From positions 341,757-405,756 of the forward strand of contig SWDS01000001.1 in assembly GCA_005116745.1 (NCBI GenBank): 64,000 bases of DNA, in the 5' to 3' direction. Of the stretch, positions 16,978 to 27,816 are shown in pieces (the stretch's first letter is position 1; each line of letters starts with the position of its first letter). This stretch comes from Nitrospira sp. GTDB taxonomy: Bacteria; Nitrospirota; Nitrospiria; Nitrospirales; Nitrospiraceae. A program made the position numbers and the translations under genes. The notes beneath the pieces were generated by a model. That model did no database searches. It had not been told where the DNA came from and worked only from the letters and a program-made list of their open reading frames with translations.

Positions 16978-19101
16978 ATGAGCATGCCGACAAAAACACA
17001 CAAGTCCCAGTCTCTGTTCGACATTGCAGTGATACGTCATGCGTGGCGTGATGCCATCTTCAAGCTCGACCCTCGTCATCAGGTCAAGAGCCCAGTCATG
17101 TTTATCGTCTGGACCGGAAGTGTCTTGACGACCCTCTTGTTCGTACAGGCGCTAGCGGGAACCGGGGAGGCTCCCACCTGGTTCATTCTCTCGATCTCGG
17201 CCTGGCTCTGGTTCACTGTGTTGTTTGCAAACTTTGCCGAAGCGATGGCGGAAGGTCGGGGCAAGGCGCAGGCCGATTCGCTGAGGCGGGCACGCCGGGA
17301 ACTCACGGCCAAGAAGCTTGGCACAGTCGATCCCAGCAGCGAGCATTATGCGGTGTGGAACCGTCAGTTCCAGCGGGGCGATATATTCAGCGTGGTGTCC
17401 GCGAATCAGCTCACGAAGGGGGATGTGGTTCTTGTGGAGGCAGGAGATTTCATTCCGGCCGACGGCGAGGTTGTCGACGGCGTGGCGTCAGTGAATGAGA
17501 GCGCGATCACCGGTGAGAGCGCGCCCGTCATTCGCGAAAGCGGCGGCGATCGCAGCGCCGTCACGGGGAGTACGAAGATCCTGTCTGACTGGCTCATTGT
17601 TCGTGTGACGGCCAGTTCAGGAGAAAGTTTCCTGGACCGGATGATCGCCATGGTGGAAGGAGCCAAACGCCAGAAAACGCCGAATGAAATCGCCCTCACG
17701 ATTCTACTCGCAGCTCTGACCATCATCTTCCTCTTGGCCACGGTGACGTTATTGCCGTTCTCGCTGTATAGCGTGCAGGCCATGGGGCAGGGGACGCCGG
17801 TCACTGTCACTGTGTTGGTAGCACTTTTGGTCTGCCTGATTCCGACAACCATTGGGGCTCTCCTCTCGGCAATCGGTATTGCCGGCATGGACCGCATGGT
17901 ACAGGCCAATGTTATTGCGATGTCGGGAAAGGCTGTTGAAGCAGCCGGAGACGTTGATGTCCTGTTGCTGGATAAGACCGGCACCATCACGCTGGGCAAC
18001 CGTCAGGCGACTGCCTTCCTTCCGGCGGAGGGAGTAGACGCCCAGGCGTTGGCTGACGCGGCCCAACTCTCGTCATTGGCGGACGAAACGCCTGAGGGTC
18101 GCAGTATCGTCGTCCTGGCCAAGGAGAAGTATGGGTTACGTGCTCGAGACATCCATGAGATGGGCGCCACATTCATTCCCTTCACGGCCCAGACGCGAAT
18201 GAGCGGGGTTAACCTTGATGGGCGGCAGATCCGCAAAGGATCGGCGGATGCGGTCGAAGCCTATGTAACGTCACAGGGAGGGCACTTCTCTCAGGTTGTC
18301 AGATTGAATGTCGAGACGATTGCCAAACAAGGCGGAACGCCACTGGTGGTGGCGGAGAAAGCCAAGGTGCTTGGGGTAATTGCGCTGCAGGACATCGTAA
18401 AAGGCGGGATCAAGGAACGATTTGTTGAGCTGCGCCGGATGGGCATCAAAACGGTCATGATCACCGGCGACAACCCGCAAACAGCCGCAGCCGTGGCGGC
18501 GGAGGCCGGGGTGGATGATTTCCTGGCGCAGGCCACACCGGAGGCCAAACTTAAGTTGATCCGCGAGCTTCAGGCAGAGGGCCGGCTCGTGGCCATGACC
18601 GGGGATGGAACAAACGACGCACCGGCCCTGGCGCAAGCTGACGTCGCCGTCGCAATGAACACTGGGACCCAGGCGGCAAAAGAGGCGGGCAACCTGGTCG
18701 ATCTGGATTCCAATCCCACGAAGCTCATCGAAATCGTGGAAATCGGCAAACAATTACTCATGACTCGCGGCGCGTTGACCACCTTCAGTATCGCGAACGA
18801 TGTGGCCAAATACTTTGCCATCATTCCTGCGGCCTTCGCCACAACCTATCCGGCACTCAACACATTGAACGTGATGGGGCTGGCGACTCCGCAGAGCGCG
18901 GTCCTGTCCGCGGTCATCTTCAACGCACTGATCATCGTCGCGCTCATTCCGCTCGCCTTGAAAGGAATCACCTATCGCCCGATCGGCGCCGGTCTGTTGT
19001 TGCGGCGCCATCTCCTGATCTACGGATTGGGTGGTGTCGTTGTGCCGTTCGTTGGCATTAAGCTGATCGATCTGATTCTGGTGGCTTTGCATCTTGTTTG
19101 A
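16978..19101 (+). CDS. kdpB: Potassium-transporting ATPase KdpB, P-type ATPase subunit
   Basis: A 707-residue P-type ATPase providing ATP hydrolysis for K+ uptake. The phosphorylated aspartate is D332 in [13 protein letters not shown]. The actuator TGES loop is in [16 protein letters not shown], and the hinge motifs [20 protein letters not shown] and [18 protein letters not shown] are intact. GGAG sits upstream of the ATG, 13 nt after kdpA. Length is a little above the E. coli protein because of the N-terminus. Confidence 0.98.
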   Translation: MSMPTKTHKSQSLFDIAVIRHAWRDAIFKLDPRHQVKSPVMFIVWTGSVLTTLLFVQALAGTGEAPTWFILSISAWLWFTVLFANFAEAMAEGRGKAQADSLRRARRELTAKKLGTVDPSSEHYAVWNRQFQRGDIFSVVSANQLTKGDVVLVEAGDFIPADGEVVDGVASVNESAITGESAPVIRESGGDRSAVTGSTKILSDWLIVRVTASSGESFLDRMIAMVEGAKRQKTPNEIALTILLAALTIIFLLATVTLLPFSLYSVQAMGQGTPVTVTVLVALLVCLIPTTIGALLSAIGIAGMDRMVQANVIAMSGKAVEAAGDVDVLLLDKTGTITLGNRQATAFLPAEGVDAQALADAAQLSSLADETPEGRSIVVLAKEKYGLRARDIHEMGATFIPFTAQTRMSGVNLDGRQIRKGSADAVEAYVTSQGGHFSQVVRLNVETIAKQGGTPLVVAEKAKVLGVIALQDIVKGGIKERFVELRRMGIKTVMITGDNPQTAAAVAAEAGVDDFLAQATPEAKLKLIRELQAEGRLVAMTGDGTNDAPALAQADVAVAMNTGTQAAKEAGNLVDLDSNPTKLIEIVEIGKQLLMTRGALTTFSIANDVAKYFAIIPAAFATTYPALNTLNVMGLATPQSAVLSAVIFNALIIVALIPLALKGITYRPIGAGLLLRRHLLIYGLGGVVVPFVGIKLIDLILVALHLV

Positions 19102-19132
19102 CTGAGATAACGATTAGGACGCGAGGAGAGAC

Positions 19133-19705
19133 ATGAAGGACCACGTAAGACCTGCTCTGACCATGCTCTTACTTATGACTGTCTTGACTGGCCTGGTCTA
19201 TCCGCTGGCGGTCACAGGGCTGGCCCACGTGCTTTTCCCAGACCAGGCGAACGGCAGCTTGATCGTGCGCGAAGGCAAAGTGGTCGGGTCCAAGTTGATC
19301 GGACAGTATTTTGACAAACCGGAGTATTTTTGGAGTCGTCCCTCGGCGACCGTGCCGTTTCCCTACAACGCCGCTGCATCCGGGGGATCAAACCTCGGAC
19401 CGACCAACCCGGTGTTGATCGATGGGGTTAAAGCGAGAGTGGTCGCATTGCGGGCCGCTGATCCGGGTAACGATGCGCTTGTCCCTATTGACCTAGTGAC
19501 TTCATCAGGGAGCGGGCTGGACCCTCACATCAGCCCGGCGGCGGCTCAGTACCAAATCAGAAGAGTAGCTCGTGCTCGAGGGATCGATGAGGTTGTGGTG
19601 CGCGACCTCGTGGTCCAACACACAGAGGGCCGCCAGCTCGGTGTTCTTGGAGAACCACGAGTCAATGTTCTTCTGCTGAATCTCGCTCTGGACGAGAGGC
19701 GTTAG
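19133..19705 (+). CDS. kdpC: Potassium-transporting ATPase KdpC subunit
   Basis: A 190-residue protein with one N-terminal transmembrane helix ([20 protein letters not shown]) and a periplasmic domain. Family motifs are present: [31 protein letters not shown] and [14 protein letters not shown]. KdpC stabilises the pump and may help K+ capture. A GAGGAGAG ribosome site precedes the ATG. A 173-bp gap to kdpD holds only a weak 6-bp hairpin at 19695-19718 overlapping the stop. Confidence 0.97.
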   Translation: MKDHVRPALTMLLLMTVLTGLVYPLAVTGLAHVLFPDQANGSLIVREGKVVGSKLIGQYFDKPEYFWSRPSATVPFPYNAAASGGSNLGPTNPVLIDGVKARVVALRAADPGNDALVPIDLVTSSGSGLDPHISPAAAQYQIRRVARARGIDEVVVRDLVVQHTEGRQLGVLGEPRVNVLLLNLALDERR

Positions 19706-19878
19706 TTTCAGAGCCTCTATGTCCGGTGGTCATCAGTGGAAGCATTAGCTGAAGCACATGTAGCCCTTGTAGGATCGATCGGGCCGTTGACGCTTTTCCG
19801 GGCCTACCCTAAAATTCAACCGCCGTTCACGAAGTTGTCTTCAATTTTGCGCGCAACCTAACGCGGGAAACTGCTTGC

Positions 19879-22596
19879 ATGAGCCAACCACGACCAGATC
19901 CGGATGCGCTGCTGAAACGTGTGCAGGCGGAGGAAACTCGCAAAGCCGAAGGCAAACTCAAGATCTTCTTCGGCGCCAATCCCGGCGTTGGGAAGACGTA
20001 CGCCATGCTCGAAGCGGCACATGAGCAGCGGCGTGACGGTGTCGATGTCGTCATCGGCATCGTTGAAACTCATGGTCGGCGTGAAACCGAGGCGTTGGTG
20101 GACGGACTTGAGGTCCTCCCGCGCCGCGTTGTCGGCTATCGTGGCGCAGCGTTGCAAGAATTCGATCTTGACGCGGCCCTCGCGCGACACCCCACTATCA
20201 TTCTCATCGACGAACTTGCGCACAGCAACGCGCCGGGTCTGCGTCATGTCAAACGGTGGCAGGATGTTCAGGAATTACTCAAGGCCGGCATTTCGGTCTA
20301 CACCACCGTCAATGTGCAGCATCTGGAAAGCTTGAACGATGTGGTGGCACAGATTATCGGCGTGCGGGTGCGTGAGACCGTCCCGGATTCCGTGCTCGAA
20401 CGGGCAGATGACGTCGAACTCATCGACCTCCCGCCTGACGATCTTCTTCAGCGGCTCAAAGACGGGAAGGTATACGTCCCGGAACAGATCCAACATGCGA
20501 TTCAAAATTTCTTTGCCAAAGGCAATCTGATCGCGCTTCGAGAACTCGCGTTGCGCCGCACGGCCGAGCGGGTCGATCAGCAGATGGAAGTCTACCGGCG
20601 CGACCACGCAGTGGTCCGAACCTGGCCGGCAGCGGAAACCATCATGGTCTGCGTGAACATGAAACCTCGTGGCTCACGCTTGATCAGGGCTGCGCGCCAG
20701 ATGGCGGCGGATCTCCATGCCAAGTGGATCGCGATCTATGTGCAGCTTCCTCGGCATCTTGGCTTGCCGCAAACCGAACGAGATCGCCTGGTACAAACAC
20801 TGAGACTGGCAGAGCAGTTAGGGGCCGAAACCGTCACGCTCACCGGCGAGAACGTCGCCCAAGAGATTTTGAGTTATGCACGCAGCCGCAATGCCACAAA
20901 AATTATTGTCGGGAAACCAGTCAGGTCTCGGTGGAAGGAATGGGTGTTTGGGTCGGTTGTCTCGGACCTCGTCCATCAAAGCGGAGAGATGGATATCTAT
21001 GTCATCACGGGAGAGGCAGGCGAAGGGCAGCCGCTGATGCGTCGCACTCTCCGAAGTGCCAATGATGCCTCAGGATATGCCTACGCCTTGGCAGGGGTGT
21101 TGATAGCGACGGCAGTCGCTTGGCTGATGTTCCCCTATTTCGCGGCGGCGAATTTGATCATGATGTATCTCATTGCCGTGATTGTCATCGCGATTCGTTT
21201 TGGGCGTGGGCCGTCGGCGATGGCTTCGATTGTGAGCGTGGCGGCTTTCGATTTCTTCTTCGTGCCGCCCTACCTCTCCTTTGCCGTCTCCGATATTCAA
21301 TACCTATTGACCTTCGGCGTCATGCTCGTGGTTGCCTTGGTCATTGGCAATCTGGCCGTGCGTCTACACCAGCAAGCCGAGCTGGCCCGTTACCGAGAAA
21401 GACGCACGGGAGTGCTCTATACCATGAGCCGCGACCTCGCCACGCATCGTGGAACCGGCATGCTGGCGCAACTTGCGGCCAAGCATCTCCGTGAGGTGTT
21501 TGACGCTCAAGTTGCCATCTTCCTGGCGGATGTGGAAAAGCGGGTGCAACTGCAACGCGGGGAACTCCTGTTTTTTGAGTTGGACCCAAAGGAAGCGGGT
21601 GTGGCTCAATGGGCATTCGATCACAGTGAGCGAGCCGGACTTGGGACGGATACGCTGCCGGGGGCCAGCGCTCTGTACTTGCCCTTGGTCGGATCATCCG
21701 GCGCGATCGGGGTAGTCGCAGTCCGGCCGAAGGACCCGGGACTCTTGCTGGACCCCGAGCAACTGCACTTGCTTGAATCTCTGGTGAATCAGGTGGCGCT
21801 GGCGATTGAGCGGACGCGCCTGTCGGAGGAGGCGCAGCACGCCCACATGCGCGCCGAAACGGAGCGCATGCGGAACGCTATTCTCAGCTCGGTGTCTCAC
21901 GACCTGAGGACCCCGCTGGCTACCATCACCGGCGCTGCCAGTAGCTTGGCGGAAGAGCAGAGGGAACTCGACCCCGCCGCTCGGCGTGAGCTCTCTCGGT
22001 CCATTTATCGAGAGGCTGATCGTCTTGATCGTTTACTGAAGAACCTTCTCGATATGATGCGTCTTGAAGCGGGAGCCGTACAGCTCAGCAAAGAGTGGCA
22101 TTCTCTAGATGAGGTTGTCGGTGCAGCCTTGGCCAGACTGGAGGGACGGTTGCGCGAGCATATCGTCAACACGGCGTTTCCAGCCGATCTGCCGCTGGTG
22201 TTAGTCGATGGAGTGCTGCTGGAACAAGTGGTCATCAACCTGGTGGAGAATGCCGTGAAGTATGCGCCTTCGGGAGGCCCGATTGATCTGTCCGCATCAG
22301 CGAGCGATCGCGACGTGATCGTCGAGGTCGCAGATAGAGGACCGGGTATTCCAGTTGGGGATGAGTCCCGTATCTTTGATAAATTCTATCGCGGTAGTCT
22401 TGCGCGAGAGGGAGGGGTTGGGCTCGGGTTGACGATTTGTCGCGGTATCATGGAAGCGCATGGCGGCCGTATTTGGGCTGAGAATCGCTCCGGTGGGGGC
22501 GCCCTCTTTCGCTTCTCGATCCCGTTGCCGGATCAGCAGCCGTTTCTGGAGGCGGAGACTCAACAAGGCCAATCATTTTCCATCGAAGAGCAGTGA
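19879..22596 (+). CDS. kdpD: Sensor histidine kinase KdpD
   Basis: A 905-residue turgor/K+ sensor. Domains in order: N-terminal KdpD nucleotide-binding region with Walker [10 protein letters not shown] (32-40) and Walker [12 protein letters not shown], a USP-like domain (about 250-375) with [18 protein letters not shown], four clustered transmembrane helices (about 395-490), a GAF-like domain (about 510-650), then the kinase with phospho-acceptor H674 in [13 protein letters not shown] and the ATPase boxes [11 protein letters not shown] and [10 protein letters not shown]. Essentially the size and layout of E. coli KdpD. It controls the upstream pump genes through KdpE. Confidence 0.97.
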   Translation: MSQPRPDPDALLKRVQAEETRKAEGKLKIFFGANPGVGKTYAMLEAAHEQRRDGVDVVIGIVETHGRRETEALVDGLEVLPRRVVGYRGAALQEFDLDAALARHPTIILIDELAHSNAPGLRHVKRWQDVQELLKAGISVYTTVNVQHLESLNDVVAQIIGVRVRETVPDSVLERADDVELIDLPPDDLLQRLKDGKVYVPEQIQHAIQNFFAKGNLIALRELALRRTAERVDQQMEVYRRDHAVVRTWPAAETIMVCVNMKPRGSRLIRAARQMAADLHAKWIAIYVQLPRHLGLPQTERDRLVQTLRLAEQLGAETVTLTGENVAQEILSYARSRNATKIIVGKPVRSRWKEWVFGSVVSDLVHQSGEMDIYVITGEAGEGQPLMRRTLRSANDASGYAYALAGVLIATAVAWLMFPYFAAANLIMMYLIAVIVIAIRFGRGPSAMASIVSVAAFDFFFVPPYLSFAVSDIQYLLTFGVMLVVALVIGNLAVRLHQQAELARYRERRTGVLYTMSRDLATHRGTGMLAQLAAKHLREVFDAQVAIFLADVEKRVQLQRGELLFFELDPKEAGVAQWAFDHSERAGLGTDTLPGASALYLPLVGSSGAIGVVAVRPKDPGLLLDPEQLHLLESLVNQVALAIERTRLSEEAQHAHMRAETERMRNAILSSVSHDLRTPLATITGAASSLAEEQRELDPAARRELSRSIYREADRLDRLLKNLLDMMRLEAGAVQLSKEWHSLDEVVGAALARLEGRLREHIVNTAFPADLPLVLVDGVLLEQVVINLVENAVKYAPSGGPIDLSASASDRDVIVEVADRGPGIPVGDESRIFDKFYRGSLAREGGVGLGLTICRGIMEAHGGRIWAENRSGGGALFRFSIPLPDQQPFLEAETQQGQSFSIEEQ

Positions 22597-22614
22597 TCAA
22601 GACCGTATTGCCAT

Positions 22615-23316
22615 ATGTCACAGGAAGCCACGATACTCCTCATTGAAGATGAACCGGAGATTTGCCGCTTCCTGCGGACGACACTACCTGTCCATGGCTT
22701 TCGATTGTACGAGGCGACGACGGGGCGGGATGGTCTTGCCGAAGCTCAAGCAAGAAATCCTGACCTTATTCTGCTGGATCTCGGTTTGCCAGATCTAGAG
22801 GGGAGCGAGGTCATTCGGCAGGTGCGGGAATGGACCACCACCCCCATCATCGTGCTTTCGGCTCGAGACCAGGAACAGGTCAAAGTAGCGGCACTCGACC
22901 TCGGTGCCGACGATTATGTGACAAAGCCGTTCGGGGTCAACGAACTCCTTGCACGGATGCGAGCGGCGCTTCGTCATGCGTCCCGACCTGCTGATGGCGG
23001 CGAATCGGTGTTTACGCTGGGTGATCTTGGCGATCTTAAGGTGGATCTCGGACGGCGGCAGGTGTTTGTCTCAGGGAAGGAAATTCATCTTACACCGATC
23101 GAGTATAAACTGCTCACAACGTTGATCCGGTATGCCGGCAAAGTGCTGACTCACCGTCAGCTGCTAAAAGAGGTCTGGGGACCGCTCCATATAGAGGAAG
23201 GCCATTATTTACGGGTCTATATGCGTCAATTGAGAAACAAACTGGAGAAAAACCCCGCTCATCCCCGCTATCTTGTGACAGAACTGGGAGTTGGATATCG
23301 ACTCCGGACAGAATAA
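22615..23316 (+). CDS. kdpE: Response regulator KdpE
   Basis: A 233-residue OmpR/PhoB-type regulator. The receiver domain has acidic pocket E11/D12 and phospho-acceptor D55 in LILLDLGLPD, with the switch lysine in YVTKPFG. The winged-helix DNA-binding domain includes HLTPIEYKLL and GHYLRVYMRQLRNKLE. It starts 18 nt after kdpD and ends the operon; a T-rich hairpin follows. In other bacteria it activates kdpFABC at low K+ or high osmolarity. Confidence 0.97.
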   Translation: MSQEATILLIEDEPEICRFLRTTLPVHGFRLYEATTGRDGLAEAQARNPDLILLDLGLPDLEGSEVIRQVREWTTTPIIVLSARDQEQVKVAALDLGADDYVTKPFGVNELLARMRAALRHASRPADGGESVFTLGDLGDLKVDLGRRQVFVSGKEIHLTPIEYKLLTTLIRYAGKVLTHRQLLKEVWGPLHIEEGHYLRVYMRQLRNKLEKNPAHPRYLVTELGVGYRLRTE

Positions 23317-23331
23317 TCTACTCCTGTCTTT

Positions 23332-23363
23332 ATGCCGCACTCACTGTCACGGCATTGGTTTTT
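23332..23363 (+). terminator. Intrinsic terminator after kdpE
   Basis: ATGCCG (23332-23337) and CGGCAT (23350-23355) form a 6-bp stem with a 12-nt loop and are followed by TGGTTTTTAT. Position 16 nt beyond the kdpE stop fits a terminator for the kdp transcript. Confidence 0.5.
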
Positions 23364-23472
23364 ATCCCGTTTTGATATCTGACGAAGTATAGTTTGTAAG
23401 TGAGAGTTGGCTCTCAGCAGTGGGGAAACTGCATTGATACGAGCGGGCATTGCGCATCCGTCAACGATCAAT

Positions 23473-24699
23473 ATGATGACCAGGAATCATGGGCGCAGTT
23501 GGCGCAGAAACATCAGTTTGCTAGTGATTCTATGGGGGATCATTGCGACGGTTTCCGTATGCGAGGCTCAAGACCTCAGTCAACGATCAGAAGAGAAAGC
23601 GGCACCTATGCCCGCAGCTGCCTTCATGGGCTCCATCGCAACCGATTGGCACTATGGCGGGTACGTGGATGTTGGGTATATCGGAAATTTCAACTTTCCC
23701 GATAACCAACTCTGGCGCAATCGTGCCACAGCTGCGCATCACAATCAGCTCTCTCCGAACATGGGGTTGGCCTATGTGCGCAAGGATGCCAAAGAATCTT
23801 CACGCTGGGGTATGGAACTTGGCCTCCAAGGCGGGCGGGATTCGGAAGAGTTCGCATTCTTGGTGGGGGAGAGACGAGTTGATGGGTCGGATGTGCTTCG
23901 ACACATTCATCGCGCAAATATGTCGTACCTAGCTCCGGTCGGCAACGGGCTGACGATCACCGCCGGTCTGTTCAACAGTCTGATGGGGTACGAGTCCCTC
24001 TATGCCAAAGACAACGCCAATTACACGAGATCGTGGATTGCGGACAACACGCCCTACATGATGTTTGGGGTGAATGCGCAGTATCCTCTCAACGACAATC
24101 TCACCGTCACCGCCTTCGTCGTGAATAGCTACTATCATCTGGCGCATCCGAATGATCTCCCAAGCTATGGGGGGAGATGGGTTTGGAAAGCTACGCCACG
24201 GGTCACATTGACCCAAACCCTCTACGCAGGACCGGATCAAACGGATACCTCTCTGGAGTTTTGGCGTCTGTATGGAAATCACATTCTGGAATGGAGAGGG
24301 GACGATGTGACGGTTGCGGCATCCTTCGATATTGGAACTGAAAGCATTGCCATTCAGCCAGGTCGCCCACGAACCTTTGTCATGGGAGGCAACATGGTTG
24401 TCAGGTGGCATATCACCGGGCCGTGGTCTGTGATATTGCGACCCGAGTTCTACTGGGATCGGAACGGTCGGTGGAGTGGTTCAGAGCAGTTCGTGAAGGC
24501 GATCACTTCTACCGTCGAGTACAAGCTCCCATATAAATGGACCAACATGGTGGTGCGAGCAGAACATCGTTACGATGACTCAACTGGGGCAGGAGGCGGG
24601 TTTTTCAAGAATGGGGGGATCCGTCCCGACGTCGTTGGCCTTGCGCGTGAGCAGCATCTGCTTTTGTTGGGAGTCCTTGTCAGCTTCGACTCACCGTGA
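23473..24699 (+). CDS. Outer-membrane beta-barrel porin, BBP2-like
   Basis: A 408-residue protein starting at ATG 23473 (or 23476), giving a signal peptide ISLLVILWGIIATVSVCEA; the upstream TTG frame is not used. The mature part alternates short amphipathic strands with polar turns. Segments GGYVDVGYIGNFNFPDNQLW, YTRSWIADNTPYMMFGVNAQ and YPLNDNLTVTAFVVNSYYHL resemble the beta-barrel porin-2 (BBP2) family. The C-terminus ends on LGVLVSFDSP rather than a classic terminal Phe. Located right after the kdp genes, it may admit K+ or other ions, but it has its own upstream region and the preceding terminator separates it. Confidence 0.82.
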   Translation: MMTRNHGRSWRRNISLLVILWGIIATVSVCEAQDLSQRSEEKAAPMPAAAFMGSIATDWHYGGYVDVGYIGNFNFPDNQLWRNRATAAHHNQLSPNMGLAYVRKDAKESSRWGMELGLQGGRDSEEFAFLVGERRVDGSDVLRHIHRANMSYLAPVGNGLTITAGLFNSLMGYESLYAKDNANYTRSWIADNTPYMMFGVNAQYPLNDNLTVTAFVVNSYYHLAHPNDLPSYGGRWVWKATPRVTLTQTLYAGPDQTDTSLEFWRLYGNHILEWRGDDVTVAASFDIGTESIAIQPGRPRTFVMGGNMVVRWHITGPWSVILRPEFYWDRNGRWSGSEQFVKAITSTVEYKLPYKWTNMVVRAEHRYDDSTGAGGGFFKNGGIRPDVVGLAREQHLLLLGVLVSFDSP

Positions 24700-25419
24700 G
24701 TGGGGAGCAGGAGGAGGGAGCTCTTGTATCCAGTGTGGGAACCGATCGACGATGCGTTGGCCGAGTGCTTGGATGGCGTGTCGCTTCGCCTCTTGTAGCG
24801 CGGCGATATCTTCAACTAAGACAGCCGATCCGACCAGCTTCGATGTTCCTTCAACTGTCTGCATCGGTGCGTGCCATTCTGAGCGCACAGCCCACACGTC
24901 GCCGGTGATCATGACGAGCGTGTCGCTTTCGGTACCAGGGGCGAGATAGGCGCCGATTACGGTCGGATACAACCAGGCAAAGCGGTTGTTGTATCGATCG
25001 ACGGCTGCAACTCCGTTGACGATCAAAACCACATCTACTCCATATCGAGCACCAGCCTGGCGGATTCTGCGGATATCTTCACCTCGCAGAGTGGCATCCA
25101 TCAGCACAAATGCATCCTGGAGGACATGCGCATCTTGTAGTGGAGCCAGCTCGCGGAGTAGTTGGTCTCTATCCCTCGCTGGCCATTCTACCGCTCGGAC
25201 GGACTGCCTGTGCGGAAAGTCGTGATGTACAAAAAAGACACCGAGCCGAACGGGTGTGGAAAGGTGAACGCCCTGGCTCGTGACGGGCTGACTTTCAGGG
25301 ATTGGGACAGGCTCGACATGAAGGACTTCGTTCATCACCGTCCGATCGAACCCTTGGCTGCTCGCACAGCCGGTTACTAACAGGAATATCAGCAACCAGA
25401 CAGTCTTTGACTCTTGCAT
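24691..25419 (-). CDS. Lipoprotein of unknown function
   Basis: A 242-residue protein. The start at 25419 places a lipoprotein signal at the N-terminus (KTVWLLIFLLVTGCASSQG, lipidated Cys in VTGC). The mature part includes PVRLGVFFVHHDFPHRQ, an alternating alpha/beta pattern (GVDVVLIVNGVAAVDRYNNR) and a C-terminal Pro-rich tail. No family is recognised, although the fold may be like outer-membrane lipoproteins with a TolB-N-like domain. It converges on the porin gene and overlaps its last 9 nt. The longer frame up to 25590 has no support. Confidence 0.7.
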   Translation of the reverse strand: MQESKTVWLLIFLLVTGCASSQGFDRTVMNEVLHVEPVPIPESQPVTSQGVHLSTPVRLGVFFVHHDFPHRQSVRAVEWPARDRDQLLRELAPLQDAHVLQDAFVLMDATLRGEDIRRIRQAGARYGVDVVLIVNGVAAVDRYNNRFAWLYPTVIGAYLAPGTESDTLVMITGDVWAVRSEWHAPMQTVEGTSKLVGSAVLVEDIAALQEAKRHAIQALGQRIVDRFPHWIQELPPPAPHSR

Positions 25420-25543
25420 CAGAGGTTTCTCATGCCTTTCGTTAGGAGGAAAGATGGATATCCCTATTGTGATGCTTGGCAATATCCCCAAAGTCCCAAC
25501 CTTCAACGCGTAGACTTCCAATCCGCTGTATCTGAAGGGGACC

Positions 25544-26038
25544 TTATTCCACAATTGGAAGAATGCGATCGGCAACTGCCTGTACCACACGTTCTTGTTC
25601 GGTCGCCGCTTTCAACCCTTTGAAACTGAGATAGTGTCCCCCGTGACTCGGTGCCTGAATCGTGGCGCTGACTTCGACACGATCTCCATCCTCGACTTCC
25701 GGATCGCGGACAACTGGTCTACCACAAATGCCTAACACGGCCACTGGAATCGTCGCCTCATCGTCCTCAAGACGGAACAAGTACGCACCATAACAATTGT
25801 CCCCATTGGCAATTGGGTAGGGCTCCAGGGGCCGTACATCCCGTGCAATGCCTCGCAAGATGACATGCCGAAGGTGATAGGCCCGCGGTTCTTCGAGTAT
25901 GGCTTGTATGCTGGTCGGTTCCTCTGCCCATACCGGTATCGGTGTGTCTGCTCCTAGAAGTGTGAGCAGCGCAATGACGAGAGGAGCGATGATCCGTGCC
26001 GAAATGGTCATGCTGGGTGAAAGGCATTTTATCATCAT
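25544..26038 (-). CDS. Secreted OB-fold-like hypothetical protein
   Basis: A 164-residue protein if started at ATG 26038 (also ATG 26035). A signal peptide (ARIIAPLVIALLTLLGADTP ... VWA) leads to a compact beta-rich domain: HVILRGIARDVRPL, CYGAYLFRLEDDEATIPVAV, and DGDRVEVSATIQAP. This arrangement resembles an OB-fold of the tRNA_anti-like or YgiW-like type found in periplasmic proteins. No catalytic residues are apparent. It is divergent from the M20 peptidase gene (start 26125), and they may share a promoter region. Confidence 0.65.
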   Translation of the reverse strand: MMIKCLSPSMTISARIIAPLVIALLTLLGADTPIPVWAEEPTSIQAILEEPRAYHLRHVILRGIARDVRPLEPYPIANGDNCYGAYLFRLEDDEATIPVAVLGICGRPVVRDPEVEDGDRVEVSATIQAPSHGGHYLSFKGLKAATEQERVVQAVADRILPIVE

Positions 26039-26124
26039 TTTGAGTTTGGAACTCGGGGCTGCTTTCTCTTGCGAGGCATGATCGCTATAATTCCCCGTCT
26101 TTTTGTTAAGGAGGAGCACTCGCT

Positions 26125-27492
26125 ATGGTGAATGAGCGGCAACTGAGGATGTTTGTGAAGGAATCACGGCCAAGGTTTGAGGATCTCTTGGGGCAGATGG
26201 TGGAGGTGCCGTCGATCAGTATGGATTCATCCCGCGCGGGCGATATGCGACGTATGGCTGACCTTGCGAAGCAGTATTTGGTCGGGATGAATGCCAAGGT
26301 TCACGTGGTAGAGACCGGTGGGTACCCCATCGTCTCCGGCGGGTGGATGGCAGGGCCTGAGTATCCGACCGTCACAATCTACAATCATCTGGACGTGCAG
26401 CCGGCGCAGGAGCCGGAATGGAGGCAGGCGCCGTTTGCCTTTAGGAATGAACGGGGGATCTATCGAGGGCGAGGAGCGACCGATGACAAGGGCCCAGCTC
26501 TCACGGCGATGTTTGGCGCTCAATATGCGATCGAGCAAGGTTGGCCAATCAACATCCGATTCTTGTGGGAACTCGAAGAAGAGATCGGAAGCCCACATTT
26601 TGCTGCAGGACTTAAGGATCGCACGGCTGTTCCACGCCCCGATTCCGTGGTTGTCTCAGATACGATCTGGATTGCCAAGGGGCGGCCTGCGGTGCCATAC
26701 GGCTTGCGCGGCCTGCTCGGCGCACGTCTGATCCTGCGCACGGGGGAGAACGACGCACATTCGGGTGTGACTGGAGGGGCCGCACGTAACCCGCTGGCCG
26801 AGTTGATAGAGGTGGCGAACAGCTGTGTTGAGGCGAAGACCGGCAGAGTAAAAATTCCTGGTTTCTATGACGATATGGTCCCGCCCACGACCACTGAGAT
26901 GAAGGATTTCCTGAAGTCCGGTTTTGAAGTAGAGCGATTCAAGAAAGCCTATGGATTTCGATCGCTTCGCGTACAGGATCCCGCCGATGTCATGCGACGG
27001 ATTTGGGCATCTCCGACCTTCGAAATCCATGGCCTCAGTGGGGGATACCATGGACAGGGAGTGAAGACGGTTGTGCCCGGTCATGCCGAGCTCAAGGTCA
27101 GTATGCGCCTTGTCCCAGGCCAAGTGCCGGAGAGAGTGTTTGCCCTGTTGAAGAAGCATGTGGCGAAGGTGAATCTGGATGTGAAGGTGGAGAAAGAGGG
27201 CATGCTCCATCCATTCAAGGGCAGTTTCGAAGGATCATATGTGGACTGTGTGAAACGTGCGGTAAAGGCAGGGTTTGGTAAGGATCCAGCATTTGTGCGA
27301 GAAGGAGGGTCAATCGGTGCGGTGGTTACCATGCAGAAAACCTGGAAGGTCCCCATCCTTTTCATAGGTTTGAGCCTACCTGAGCATGGATATCACGCTC
27401 CCAACGAATATTACGACTGGGGTCAGGCTTCAGGGGGGATGAAGACATTCGCTCATTACTTCTCAGAGCTAGCAAAGATAGGGAAGGTATAG
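26125..27492 (+). CDS. M20 family metallopeptidase (dipeptidase-like)
   Basis: A 455-residue M20/M25/M40-type hydrolase. Metal-site motifs are visible: NHLDVQPAQEPEWRQAPF with the first His/Asp pair, YRGRGATDDKGP with the bridging Asp, ELEEEIGSPHF with catalytic Glu, and the later VVSDT segment. The central dimerisation domain includes LILRTGENDAHSGVTGG. No signal peptide, so it acts in the cytoplasm, probably on dipeptides or N-acyl amino acids. Strong Shine-Dalgarno AAGGAGGAG upstream of ATG 26125. Confidence 0.95.
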   Translation: MVNERQLRMFVKESRPRFEDLLGQMVEVPSISMDSSRAGDMRRMADLAKQYLVGMNAKVHVVETGGYPIVSGGWMAGPEYPTVTIYNHLDVQPAQEPEWRQAPFAFRNERGIYRGRGATDDKGPALTAMFGAQYAIEQGWPINIRFLWELEEEIGSPHFAAGLKDRTAVPRPDSVVVSDTIWIAKGRPAVPYGLRGLLGARLILRTGENDAHSGVTGGAARNPLAELIEVANSCVEAKTGRVKIPGFYDDMVPPTTTEMKDFLKSGFEVERFKKAYGFRSLRVQDPADVMRRIWASPTFEIHGLSGGYHGQGVKTVVPGHAELKVSMRLVPGQVPERVFALLKKHVAKVNLDVKVEKEGMLHPFKGSFEGSYVDCVKRAVKAGFGKDPAFVREGGSIGAVVTMQKTWKVPILFIGLSLPEHGYHAPNEYYDWGQASGGMKTFAHYFSELAKIGKV

Positions 27493-27508
27493 GGTCTGTT
27501 TTTGACCA

Positions 27509-27617
27509 GGCGGTTTCAAGTTCCAAGTGCAACGGGTGAATGGGAGCGGAGTTCCGCATAGACCCTACGCGCAGTGGCGCCTTCATTCACCCGTTGCACT
27601 TGGAACTTGAAACCGCC
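27509..27617. mobile_element. 109-bp element with 34-bp perfect inverted repeats (MITE-like)
   Basis: Arms 27509-27542 and 27584-27617 are exact reverse complements (34 nt), around a 41-nt centre that contains GCGGAGTTCCGC. The arm motif TTCAAGTTCCAAGTGCAACG resembles ends of IS30-family elements as I remember them, so this could be a MITE mobilised by such a transposase. No obvious target-site duplication is seen. Alternatively it would form a long stem-loop in RNA after the M20 gene and so act as a transcription barrier ahead of the Rh gene. Confidence 0.65.
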
Positions 27618-27736
27618 CTGAGAAATCAGTACGTTGTTCGATGTATCACCTATTCCCTCATTATTCTCCCATTTCTGACTGACTGATTGACACTGGATGT
27701 GCAGTATTGATCCCGCGACTAAGCCTTTGGTTGGGT

Positions 27737-27767
27737 TTGACAAGAGCGCTCGCCAATGGGGTACACT
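27737..27767 (+). promoter_or_regulatory. Possible sigma-70 promoter of the Rh channel gene
   Basis: TTGACA (27737-27742) and TACACT (27762-27767) are separated by 19 nt, slightly long. They lie 50 nt before the ATG at 27817. The -35 is perfect; the -10 matches 4 of 6. No sigma-54 box was found here. Confidence 0.35.
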
Positions 27768-27816
27768 GCTCTCCCTATAGCCCCCCCTTTTACTCCTATT
27801 GTCCAAGGAGGACTCG

